NCBI GenBank assembly: GCA_903928365.1
Contig: CAIYQV010000006.1
Location: 1 to 6,309, forward strand
Direction of reading: 5' to 3'
Source of the DNA: an uncultured Flavobacteriia bacterium
Lineage (GTDB): Bacteria; Bacteroidota; Bacteroidia; Flavobacteriales_D; Crocinitomicaceae
DNA length: 6,309 nt
Shown here: piece by piece, positions 1 through 6,309 of the stretch
Numbering within the stretch: position 1 is the stretch's first letter
Layout of the letters: each line of letters starts with the position of its first letter
Made by a program: the position numbers and the translations under genes
Notes under the pieces: model-generated
What the model saw: the letters and a program-made list of their open reading frames with translations, nothing else
Database searches by the model: none
Told to the model about the DNA's origin: nothing

Positions 1-98
1 AAAATATCAATGGTCAATTCAGGGTAGGTCAATTGCAGCTTTTTGGCGAGCTGAATCGTTAAAAAACCTTGTGCATTCCCTACAAAAAGAACCTTCAT
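1..98 (-). CDS. Probable glycosyltransferase, N-terminal fragment (cut by window edge)
   Basis: An open frame starts with ATG at 98-96 and runs off the left edge after 32 complete codons without a stop. The product begins MKVLFVGNAQGFLTIQLAKK and continues with a charged helix and a second hydrophobic strand (ELTIDI). This beta-strand, glycine/asparagine loop, helix, strand order is how the first Rossmann-like half of many GT-B (GT4-type) glycosyltransferases begins, but 32 residues cannot prove the family. The start codon overlaps the yfhO stop as ATGA, which indicates translational coupling. An AAGGAG run lies only one base before the ATG, too close to be a normal Shine-Dalgarno sequence. 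Placement after a YfhO-type glycosyltransferase-like gene supports an envelope glycan role by inference. Another nucleotide-binding Rossmann protein is possible. The reading frame is fairly secure, the function less so. Confidence 0.62.
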   Translation of the reverse strand, partial: MKVLFVGNAQGFLTIQLAKKLQLTYPELTIDI

Positions 99-3079
99 TC
101 TCCTTTTTCCAACGTAGAATCGACAGATTTAAAAGGCGGAAACTTCCAGAATCCAAATGCCACAAACAAAAGGATCAAAACGGTGCCTATTAAAGCATAA
201 TTATTGGATTTACGGAATCTCGGCAGATCGAAAGAAAATTCTACTTTGTGTTTCCCCTCTTTCATTTCAAGACCACGAAGAAGGTAATTGACTTTTAGAA
301 TTGGAACTTCCTTACCATCCATCTTTGCCGTCCAACCGTCCGGATAGTAAATTTCAGAGAACACGGCCAACTGATCTCCTCTGCAGTCAGCTTGATACGT
401 AATCTTATTCGGTGCATAAGATGTCATCTTAATGGAACCAACCCCAGAGAAAGAACGTTTCTTAAGTTTGGCTGCTTCAGAGGACAACATAACAGCCTCG
501 TTCGCGGGACTAAATTCTTCAGCAACCTTGATCTCTACCAATTTTTTAAACGAGTTCAGCGAATCTATCGCCATCGTATTCGCAGGAATCAGATTTGTTT
601 TACCATTGGCATCCATCACCCACAAAGCCACGGTTCCCTTAGTCATTCCGTTAGATAGCGGCACATCCATCGTATCCTTTCCTGAAAGAAGGTATTGAAG
701 TTTTTCAGAACCATACGCAACCACTTGTTTCGTTGCTTTACGATTCACAAGGAAAATGCCTTCTCCAGTATTGTTCATATCAAACGTACTGCCCAATGCT
801 CGAATCTCATCATTCGGCGTATTTTTCACTTTCACAGTTCGAACAAACCAAGCATTCCCCATTGCTGTTGGATTTGGACGAAGTGATTCCTCTTGAATGA
901 AGTATTTCACATTCAACATATCCATCACCTTGTTATTCATTCGGGCGATCTGAAAATCAAATAGATTCTGAATATTGCGAAGTTTAGCACCATGGTAACC
1001 ACCTAATGATTTATGGAAATAAGATGCACGCGTACTGTTCCAAGCCCCATTCAAATCGAAGACCCGGTAATTGGTGGCAAGATTCAGTGACGCAAAGCGG
1101 GATGCATCGATCACTCGACGTTTATCACCACCCGTATACTCCAATTCATCAGCTATTTTCGCCCCTTCCTTTTCACCTTTGTCCACCGCTTTTTTGACTT
1201 GTGGATCCATGGTTTCCATTTCCATGATCTGCACGTCCGCTTTAACCGGAGCTAAAGGATATTCCGTCATGGATGATGCCACCCAGTACTTTAAATTGCC
1301 TCTGTCATCTTCTGCCGAACTCAAGTAATTCTGATCTACAGGGATCAGATCGATCATAACCAACAATCCTAGCCCACCCAATATAAGTGGTGTTGGAACA
1401 GTCGTGTAGAATGCCAGTCCAACCAATACGATTGCCAGAAAAGCAAAAACCAGAGAGCGATTCATGGAAGAATTAAAGATATCTGCACGTGCTCCTTTCA
1501 TTAGCTCGTACTGCTCCGTGGACTGTTCCACTTGCGCATCGACAAACTGTTTCAATTGCTGAGGGTCATTTACATTTACACCGTAATTCGTTGCCAGCAC
1601 CTGTGGATCCACTTGACTGATTTGATCCATGACCTGCTGAGGCATCTGCTCTACCCTATCGAGCTCAGAACGTGAGGTATAATTATCCCCTAATCCAGCG
1701 ACTTTCACTCCGAACAGGAAAATGAAAAATATACCTGAAACGATCAGGAATTGCTTTTTACTTTCCTTGATCTGATCTCGCTCATCATAGAGCCGTTGCA
1801 GTAAAAGCATACCAATCAATGGTACACACAATTCAATTAAAACGAGAATAATCGTTACTGTTCGGAACTTGTTATATCCGGGCACATTTTCTATGAAGAA
1901 ATCAGTCAATCCCATCATGTTCTTCCCCCATGAAAGCATCAGCGCCAAAATAGAAACACCAAGGTAAACCCATTTTGAGCCATCTTTTATAAAGATCATT
2001 CCCAGCGCGACTAGGAATAACATTACCACACCCACATACACCGGACCGGATGTAATAGGCTGTTCACCCCAGTAGACCGGATACGGCGCATTTAAAATGG
2101 CATTGATATCTTTAGAAGAACGATCTGAATTCTCAATCAACTCCTTGAATGGAGTATCATTTATCCCAACTGAGGCAGAACCCTTGACATAAGGAGAAAT
2201 CAATGTGAATGACTCATCTACTCCGTAGCTCCAATTCGTGATATAATCTTTATCGAGTCCTTCGGTGTTTTTGGTCGCTGCCTGTCCGTCAGGTTGAATG
2301 GTTACATCATTTCCACCTCGAATGGTATATTTAGAGTAATCGTTCGTTAACGTGATATTTCCGTAATTAATAAATACCGCTAGAATATAGGCTCCTAAAA
2401 CAGCACCTGAAGTGATGGCAAACTGTTTGATACTTTTAGTGCGAAGCGCTCTGAACAATTCGTAAACCCCTAACCCTCCTAAAATGAAAGCGAAGTAATA
2501 GGTTACTTGTAAGTGGTTACTCGCAATCTCAAAACTCATGAAAAGAGCAGACAAAATCGCCCCCCATTTCCAATTCGAACGATAAGCCATGATAAATGCC
2601 CCCAAAACAGGAGCCATAAAGGCAACAGTGATCGCTTTGGAGTTGTGTCCTGCCTGAAGAATAACGATCTCATAAGTGGCAAAAGCAAAAGCAATGGCAC
2701 CAATAAAACCGATCAGCGGACGAATGCGCAAACAAAATGCAAGAATATAAAAACCAAGTAGATGCAATAACAGAATACCTGATGGAACACCCACCGTTTT
2801 CAAAAACCAGATCATCCCTGTTTGAAAGATATTCATGGTATAGAGCGTAGAAATCTGAATGGCAGGCATCCCTCCAAACATAGAGTTAGTCCACAATGGT
2901 TCCTGACCTGTTTGATCCCTGAAAGTCTTTATTTCTTGCGACATTCCGATGTACTGCTCGATATCGTGCTGCTTCAGATGATATCCATCATATTCAGGCG
3001 AGAAATACACAAACATGATGATTAGAAACACCCCAACAACTGCAAAATGTGGCCAGTTCTTTTCAAAAAATTGTTTCAT
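95..3079 (-). CDS. YfhO-family polytopic membrane protein (putative GT-C glycosyltransferase)
   Basis: This 994-residue protein resembles Bacteroidota YfhO-family proteins. By eye it has about 14 membrane segments: near residues 11-27, six between 101 and 239, two at 345-385, two at 408-463, two at 542-581, and a last one at 961-978. Recognisable motifs are AGHNSKA (143-149), NHLQVTYY (188-195), GGYHGAKLRN (693-702), MLNVKYFI (721-728) and YYPDGW (911-916). Residues 582-960 form a large soluble part, probably extracytoplasmic. The first loop carries QHDIEQY (37-43); its Asp39 and Glu41 are candidates for the acidic catalytic motif of GT-C enzymes. Bacillus and Listeria YfhO glycosylate lipoteichoic acid using undecaprenyl-phosphate sugars. 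A Bacteroidota cell has no such acid, so the acceptor here is unknown. I chose ATG 3079-3077 because it gives MKQFFEKNWPHF directly before the first membrane helix and leaves 19 bp after the preceding gene. An upstream in-frame ATG at 3160 would add 27 polar residues and overlap that gene by 62 bases. The gene appears intact. Confidence 0.87.
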   Translation of the reverse strand: MKQFFEKNWPHFAVVGVFLIIMFVYFSPEYDGYHLKQHDIEQYIGMSQEIKTFRDQTGQEPLWTNSMFGGMPAIQISTLYTMNIFQTGMIWFLKTVGVPSGILLLHLLGFYILAFCLRIRPLIGFIGAIAFAFATYEIVILQAGHNSKAITVAFMAPVLGAFIMAYRSNWKWGAILSALFMSFEIASNHLQVTYYFAFILGGLGVYELFRALRTKSIKQFAITSGAVLGAYILAVFINYGNITLTNDYSKYTIRGGNDVTIQPDGQAATKNTEGLDKDYITNWSYGVDESFTLISPYVKGSASVGINDTPFKELIENSDRSSKDINAILNAPYPVYWGEQPITSGPVYVGVVMLFLVALGMIFIKDGSKWVYLGVSILALMLSWGKNMMGLTDFFIENVPGYNKFRTVTIILVLIELCVPLIGMLLLQRLYDERDQIKESKKQFLIVSGIFFIFLFGVKVAGLGDNYTSRSELDRVEQMPQQVMDQISQVDPQVLATNYGVNVNDPQQLKQFVDAQVEQSTEQYELMKGARADIFNSSMNRSLVFAFLAIVLVGLAFYTTVPTPLILGGLGLLVMIDLIPVDQNYLSSAEDDRGNLKYWVASSMTEYPLAPVKADVQIMEMETMDPQVKKAVDKGEKEGAKIADELEYTGGDKRRVIDASRFASLNLATNYRVFDLNGAWNSTRASYFHKSLGGYHGAKLRNIQNLFDFQIARMNNKVMDMLNVKYFIQEESLRPNPTAMGNAWFVRTVKVKNTPNDEIRALGSTFDMNNTGEGIFLVNRKATKQVVAYGSEKLQYLLSGKDTMDVPLSNGMTKGTVALWVMDANGKTNLIPANTMAIDSLNSFKKLVEIKVAEEFSPANEAVMLSSEAAKLKKRSFSGVGSIKMTSYAPNKITYQADCRGDQLAVFSEIYYPDGWTAKMDGKEVPILKVNYLLRGLEMKEGKHKVEFSFDLPRFRKSNNYALIGTVLILLFVAFGFWKFPPFKSVDSTLEKGE

Positions 3080-3098
3080 AGAAAATATAAATAGTGGG

Positions 3099-3368
3099 TT
3101 AATTAACTTCTTCGTAGTCCGCATCTTCTGCGTCTGTTGTTCTTCTGGACTTTCGACCATTTCCTGACAAGATCGATATCTTTCCGAAATTCTTCAATTT
3201 CTGAGCACGTTCTTCTTCAAAATTTCGTTTATTTCGATTGAGCCGTCTCTCCTCTTCCATGTTTCGCTTGGCCATCATAACTTGCCCTAAAAACCGAAGG
3301 AGCACAAAGGCTCCCAGGATAATAAGAAGGGTCTTGAACAGACCTGTTATGCTCGCCGTAACTACCAT
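3099..3368 (-). CDS. Small single-pass membrane protein, DUF4834-like
   Basis: This 89-residue protein has an N-terminal hydrophobic segment at about residues 9-31 (LFKTLLIILGAFVLLRFLG), a strongly charged middle (34-60), and an acidic tail ending DADYEEVN. Membrane helix, basic stretch and acidic end with an aromatic residue before Glu-Glu match what I recall of DUF4834, a Bacteroidota family of unknown function. The match is from memory and not from a profile search. The charged part holds RNMEEER (35-41) and RNFEEER (48-54), a near-repeat 13 residues apart that could form a short cytoplasmic helix or coiled coil. The cluster Lys34-Arg35 just after the helix predicts a cytoplasmic C-terminus by the positive-inside rule. 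The start ATG shares one base with the carB stop (TAATG) and has no Shine-Dalgarno sequence, so translation probably depends on ribosomes finishing carB. The function is unknown. Confidence 0.82.
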   Translation of the reverse strand: MVVTASITGLFKTLLIILGAFVLLRFLGQVMMAKRNMEEERRLNRNKRNFEEERAQKLKNFGKISILSGNGRKSRRTTDAEDADYEEVN

Positions 3369-6184
3369 TATTTGGAAAGATGCATGTTACGTTCAGAATA
3401 GATCTTCGTAAAGAACGGATCTTTCAAGTTCTTTATGAAACGGATCGCTTCACCAGTAGATTTCATTTCAGGACCTAATTCCTTTTTCACATCCGGGAAT
3501 TTCTCATAGGAGAATACCGGAATTTTAATGGCGTACCCTTCTTTGCGAGGAGTAAAATTGAAATCTTTGACTTTTTTCTCACCAAGCATGACCTTCGTGG
3601 CATAATTCACATAAGGTTCATCATACGCTTTTGCGATGAACGGAACAGTTCGTGATGCTCTTGGATTGGCTTCGATCACATATACTTTGTCATCTTTGAT
3701 TGCGAACTGAATATTGATCAAACCGACAGTTTTCAATTCAACGGCGATCTTTTTAGTGATATCCTCAATCTGCTGCATCACGAAATCTCCCAAATTGTAT
3801 GGAGGAAGCACTGCGTACGAATCACCTGAATGAATTCCGGCAGGTTCAATGTGTTGCATAATACCGATGATATACACCTGTTCTCCATCACAAATGGCAT
3901 CTGCTTCGGCTTCGATCGCACCACCAAGGAAATGATCCAACAGAATCTGGTTACTTCCCATCTCGTTGATGATGTCTACCACATGGTGCTCCAGTTCTTC
4001 TTTGTTTATGACGATCTTCATTTTCTGTCCACCAAGAACATAGGAAGGTCTCACCAACAATGGGAAACCAAGTTCGTCTGAAAGTTCCAGAGCCTGTTCA
4101 GCGCTTTGAACAACCCCGTATTTAGGGAACGGAATGTTGTTCTGCTCCAATACTTTTGAGAAGCGACCCCTATCCTCTGCTAAATCAAGTGCTTCGAAAC
4201 TCGTTCCCAGGATCTTGATACCGTAACGTTCCAGTTTCTCTGCCAGTTTCAATGCTGTTTGTCCACCCAACTGAACGATCACACCTTCCGGTTTCTCATG
4301 TTGAATGATATCGAAAATATGTTCCCAGAAAACCGGTTCGAAATAAAGTTTGTCCGCCGTGTCAAAATCCGTCGAAACGGTTTCAGGATTACAGTTGATC
4401 ATAATCGTTTCATATCCGCATTCCTTTGCTGCCAGTACTCCGTGAACACAACTATAGTCAAACTCTATCCCCTGACCAATACGGTTTGGACCTGAACCCA
4501 GCACCACGATCTTTTTCTTATCACTCACCTTACTTTCATTCTCGTATTCGAATGTAGAGTAGTAATAAGGGGTCTGCGCTTCAAATTCAGCAGCACATGT
4601 ATCTACCAATTTGTATACTCGTTCGATACCGAATTCCTGACGTTTTTTATACACCTCTGATTCCAGACAACGCAACAAATGAGCTACCTGACGATCGGCA
4701 TATCCTTTCTGTTTCGCTTCGAAAAGAAGTTCTTTCGGTAAATTCTCCAAATGGAATTTCTCGATCTTGCGCTCCAGTTTGATCAAATCCTCGATCTGCT
4801 TCAGGAACCAGATATCGATCTTTGTTTTCTCAACAATGGTTTTAAACGGAATTCCCAACTTGATCGCATCGTAAATATGGAATAAACGATTCCAACTTGG
4901 ATGTTCCAAACTGTATAGGATATCATTCTGGTTCGTCAATTCACGTCCATCCGCTCCGAGTCCATTGCGGTTGATCTCCAGCGATTGACATGCTTTTTGA
5001 AGAGCCTCCTGAAAAGAACGTCCAATTCCCATTACCTCACCTACGGATTTCATCTGCAATCCCAACTGGCGATTGGTTCCGGGGAATTTATTAAAATTCC
5101 AACGAGGAATCTTTACGATCACATAATCCAGTGTTGGTTCGAACAAAGCGGATGTTGTGCCGGTGATTTGATTGCTCAATTCATCCAGATGATAGCCAAT
5201 AGCCAGTTTTGAGGCGATTTTTGCAATCGGATATCCTGTTGCTTTTGAAGCTAAAGCAGATGAACGGGAAACCCGCGGATTGATCTCGATCGCTATAATA
5301 TCTTCTTTCTCGTCTGGTGAAACCGCAAACTGTACGTTACATCCTCCTGCAAAATTCCCAATCGAGCGCATCATGTGAATTGCCATATCGCGCATTTTCT
5401 GGAAGGTAGTATCTGAAAGCGTCATGGCAGGTGCCACGGTAATAGAATCTCCTGTATGGATTCCCATTGGGTCAAAATTCTCAATAGAACAAATGATCAC
5501 CACATTGTCATTTGCATCCCGCAATAACTCCAATTCGTACTCCTTCCAACCGATCAACGCTTTATCGATCATGACTTCGTGGTTCGGAGACAATTGAAGT
5601 CCACGTTCTAATAAATTGTCAAATTCTTTCGGGTCGTACAAGATGGAAGCACCTGAACCACCAAGTGTATAAGACGGACGAATACACAACGGAAAACCAA
5701 ATTCCTGTGCAATCTCCTTCCCTTCCAGAAATGATTTGGCTGTTTTTTGAGGAGCCATTGGCACACCGATCTCGATCATCAGATCACGGAATGCCTCGCG
5801 GTTCTCAGTGATTTCGATGGCATTGATATCCACACCAACGATCTTCACGCCATACTCTTCCCAAATCCCCATCTCATCGCATTTGATGCATAGATTTAAG
5901 GCAGTTTGTCCACCCATCGTCGGTAAAACCGCATCGATCTTGTGGTTCTGAAGGATCTTAACAATACTTTCAGGTTCCAAAGGCTCCAAATAAACATTGT
6001 CTGCAACCACTTTATCTGTCATGATCGTCGCCGGATTGGAGTTGATCAGGGTAACTTCAATTCCTTCCTGACGAAGGGAACGAGATGCTTGCGAACCGGA
6101 ATAATCGAATTCACATGCTTGTCCGATCACAATGGGACCGCTACCAATAATTAAGATGGATTTGATGGAGTTGTCTTTCGGCAT
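3368..6184 (-). CDS. carB: Carbamoyl-phosphate synthase large subunit, short form lacking the allosteric domain
   Basis: CarB makes carbamoyl phosphate from bicarbonate, two ATP and ammonia supplied by the CarA glutaminase, feeding pyrimidine and arginine synthesis in the cytoplasm. The 938 residues show the classic duplicated layout: first synthetase half about 1-402 (GSGPIVIGQACEFDYSG at 14-30), helical oligomerisation linker about 403-550, and second half about 555-912 (GSGPNRIGQGIEFDYS at 563-578). Residues matching the E. coli active sites are present in both halves: Arg129, Arg169, Glu215, Asn236, His243, Gln285, Glu300, Asn302 and Arg304; then Arg672, Arg712, Asp750, Glu758, His785, Gln826, Glu838, Asn840 and Arg842. 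E. coli CarB has 1073 residues. This one ends about 26 residues after GPEMKSTGE (904-912), so the C-terminal MGS-like domain that binds UMP, IMP and ornithine is absent. The tail (KIYSERNMHLSK) resembles flavobacterial CarB, so this looks like a clade form and not a broken gene. The ATG at 6184-6182 puts the first strand at the usual distance. carA is not adjacent. Confidence 0.97.
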   Translation of the reverse strand: MPKDNSIKSILIIGSGPIVIGQACEFDYSGSQASRSLRQEGIEVTLINSNPATIMTDKVVADNVYLEPLEPESIVKILQNHKIDAVLPTMGGQTALNLCIKCDEMGIWEEYGVKIVGVDINAIEITENREAFRDLMIEIGVPMAPQKTAKSFLEGKEIAQEFGFPLCIRPSYTLGGSGASILYDPKEFDNLLERGLQLSPNHEVMIDKALIGWKEYELELLRDANDNVVIICSIENFDPMGIHTGDSITVAPAMTLSDTTFQKMRDMAIHMMRSIGNFAGGCNVQFAVSPDEKEDIIAIEINPRVSRSSALASKATGYPIAKIASKLAIGYHLDELSNQITGTTSALFEPTLDYVIVKIPRWNFNKFPGTNRQLGLQMKSVGEVMGIGRSFQEALQKACQSLEINRNGLGADGRELTNQNDILYSLEHPSWNRLFHIYDAIKLGIPFKTIVEKTKIDIWFLKQIEDLIKLERKIEKFHLENLPKELLFEAKQKGYADRQVAHLLRCLESEVYKKRQEFGIERVYKLVDTCAAEFEAQTPYYYSTFEYENESKVSDKKKIVVLGSGPNRIGQGIEFDYSCVHGVLAAKECGYETIMINCNPETVSTDFDTADKLYFEPVFWEHIFDIIQHEKPEGVIVQLGGQTALKLAEKLERYGIKILGTSFEALDLAEDRGRFSKVLEQNNIPFPKYGVVQSAEQALELSDELGFPLLVRPSYVLGGQKMKIVINKEELEHHVVDIINEMGSNQILLDHFLGGAIEAEADAICDGEQVYIIGIMQHIEPAGIHSGDSYAVLPPYNLGDFVMQQIEDITKKIAVELKTVGLINIQFAIKDDKVYVIEANPRASRTVPFIAKAYDEPYVNYATKVMLGEKKVKDFNFTPRKEGYAIKIPVFSYEKFPDVKKELGPEMKSTGEAIRFIKNLKDPFFTKIYSERNMHLSK

Positions 6185-6223
6185 TTTCTGCGCTTTAAGG
6201 GTTCAATTTTGAATCTTATTCTA

Positions 6224-6252
6224 CAAATTGAGCGCAAATTTAAGTAAAACAA
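6224..6252 (-). promoter_or_regulatory. Candidate Bacteroidota-type promoter for carB
   Basis: Bacteroidota housekeeping promoters carry TTG near -33 and TAnnTTTG near -7. On the minus strand a TTG lies at 6252-6250, followed after 18 bases by TCAATTTG at 6231-6224, one mismatch from the -7 consensus. A perfect TAAATTTG also occurs at 6242-6235, but no TTG is correctly spaced before it. Either would start transcription a few dozen bases before the carB ATG. The motifs are short and A/T-rich DNA produces them by chance, so this is tentative. Confidence 0.3.
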
Positions 6253-6296
6253 CGGAGCCTGTTCGGAGATGTTTAAGGATGTTTTGAACAATGAAC
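6253..6296 (-). repeat. Short direct repeats upstream of carB
   Basis: Three pairs of short direct repeats lie just upstream of the candidate promoter. Written on the plus strand they are CGGAG at 6253-6257 and 6264-6268 (11-bp period), GATGTTT at 6268-6274 and 6278-6284 (10-bp period), and TGAAC at 6285-6289 and 6292-6296 (7-bp period). Periods of 10-11 bp place the copies on the same face of the helix, as expected for a regulator binding as a tandem dimer. Repeats of 5-7 bp are short enough to be chance, and I recognise no known operator. Confidence 0.25.
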
Positions 6297-6309
6297 GTGA
6301 ATAATCAAC

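Larger units (their letters stand above)
6185..6309. other. Non-coding leader upstream of carB
   Basis: This 125-bp stretch has no credible gene on either strand and runs to the window edge. Going towards carB, the minus strand contains the direct repeats and candidate promoter described separately, then about 40 bases of A/T-rich leader. No Shine-Dalgarno sequence precedes the carB ATG; the bases before it read GCGCAGAAA. I see no attenuator, riboswitch or carA end. The gene beyond the right edge cannot be identified. Confidence 0.6.

Noticed and set aside
392..1328. Several plus-strand open frames of 60-90 codons opposite yfhO
   Set aside because: They lie antisense to a well-supported long gene, overlap each other in different frames, and their products look like translated complement with no recognisable domain.
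3098..3107. Perfect 10-bp palindrome GTTAATTAAC at the end of the small gene
   Set aside because: It is explained by the codons Val-Asn-stop plus following A/T-rich bases. It is too short and A/T-rich for a terminator and has no loop or T-tract.
3368..3480. Possible frameshift or premature stop removing the CarB C-terminus
   Set aside because: The tail ends in a recognisable flavobacterial-type sequence, and the DNA beyond it encodes an unrelated small protein with its own coupled start, not remnants of an MGS domain.
4750..4825. Local cluster of GATC sites in carB
   Set aside because: The sites follow from frequent ATC (Ile) and GAT (Asp) codons in the linker region. They show no regular spacing and no sign of an origin or methylation-controlled switch.
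3830..6154. Plus-strand open frames of 60-83 codons opposite carB
   Set aside because: They are antisense to a strongly conserved gene with intact motifs throughout, and none resembles a known protein.
6201..6213. Inverted repeat TTCAA/TTGAA in the carB leader
   Set aside because: Five A/T-rich base pairs around a two-base loop would not form a stable hairpin, and no T-tract follows on the coding strand.

Overview
The window comes from a bacterium of the phylum Bacteroidota, most likely the class Flavobacteriia (a Crocinitomicaceae/Fluviicola-like relative is plausible). Three things suggest this. The CarB is a short form that stops after its second ATP-grasp half with a flavobacterial-style tail. 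The YfhO-type membrane protein carries motifs I associate with Bacteroidota homologues. The starts of carB, the small gene and yfhO lack a usable Shine-Dalgarno sequence and sit in A/T-rich DNA. These are judgements from recognised protein families; no search was run.

All genes lie on the minus strand, so the window reads from right to left. Bases 6309-6185 hold a 125-bp non-coding leader with short direct repeats and a possible Bacteroidota-type promoter. carB follows (6184-3368), encoding the large subunit of carbamoyl-phosphate synthase. Next is an 89-residue single-pass membrane protein that looks like DUF4834 (3368-3099), then a 994-residue YfhO-family polytopic membrane protein (3079-95). 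The last gene is the first 32 codons of a probable glycosyltransferase (98-1), cut by the window edge. The junctions are very tight: carB and the small gene share one base (TAATG), a 19-bp gap precedes yfhO, and yfhO overlaps the next gene by four bases (ATGA). I see no terminator between them. The four genes therefore look like one transcription unit with translational coupling at two junctions.

Functionally the unit joins a core metabolic enzyme (carbamoyl phosphate for pyrimidines and arginine) to a small membrane protein and two probable cell-envelope glycosylation genes. carA, the glutaminase subunit that CarB needs, is not in the window. No mobile element, CRISPR array, tRNA, rRNA or defence-like module is visible. 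This is mostly an ordinary chromosomal region. The points worth a second look are the CarB without its regulatory domain, the small protein coupled to it, and the continuous link to envelope genes. I found no convincing new biological system here.
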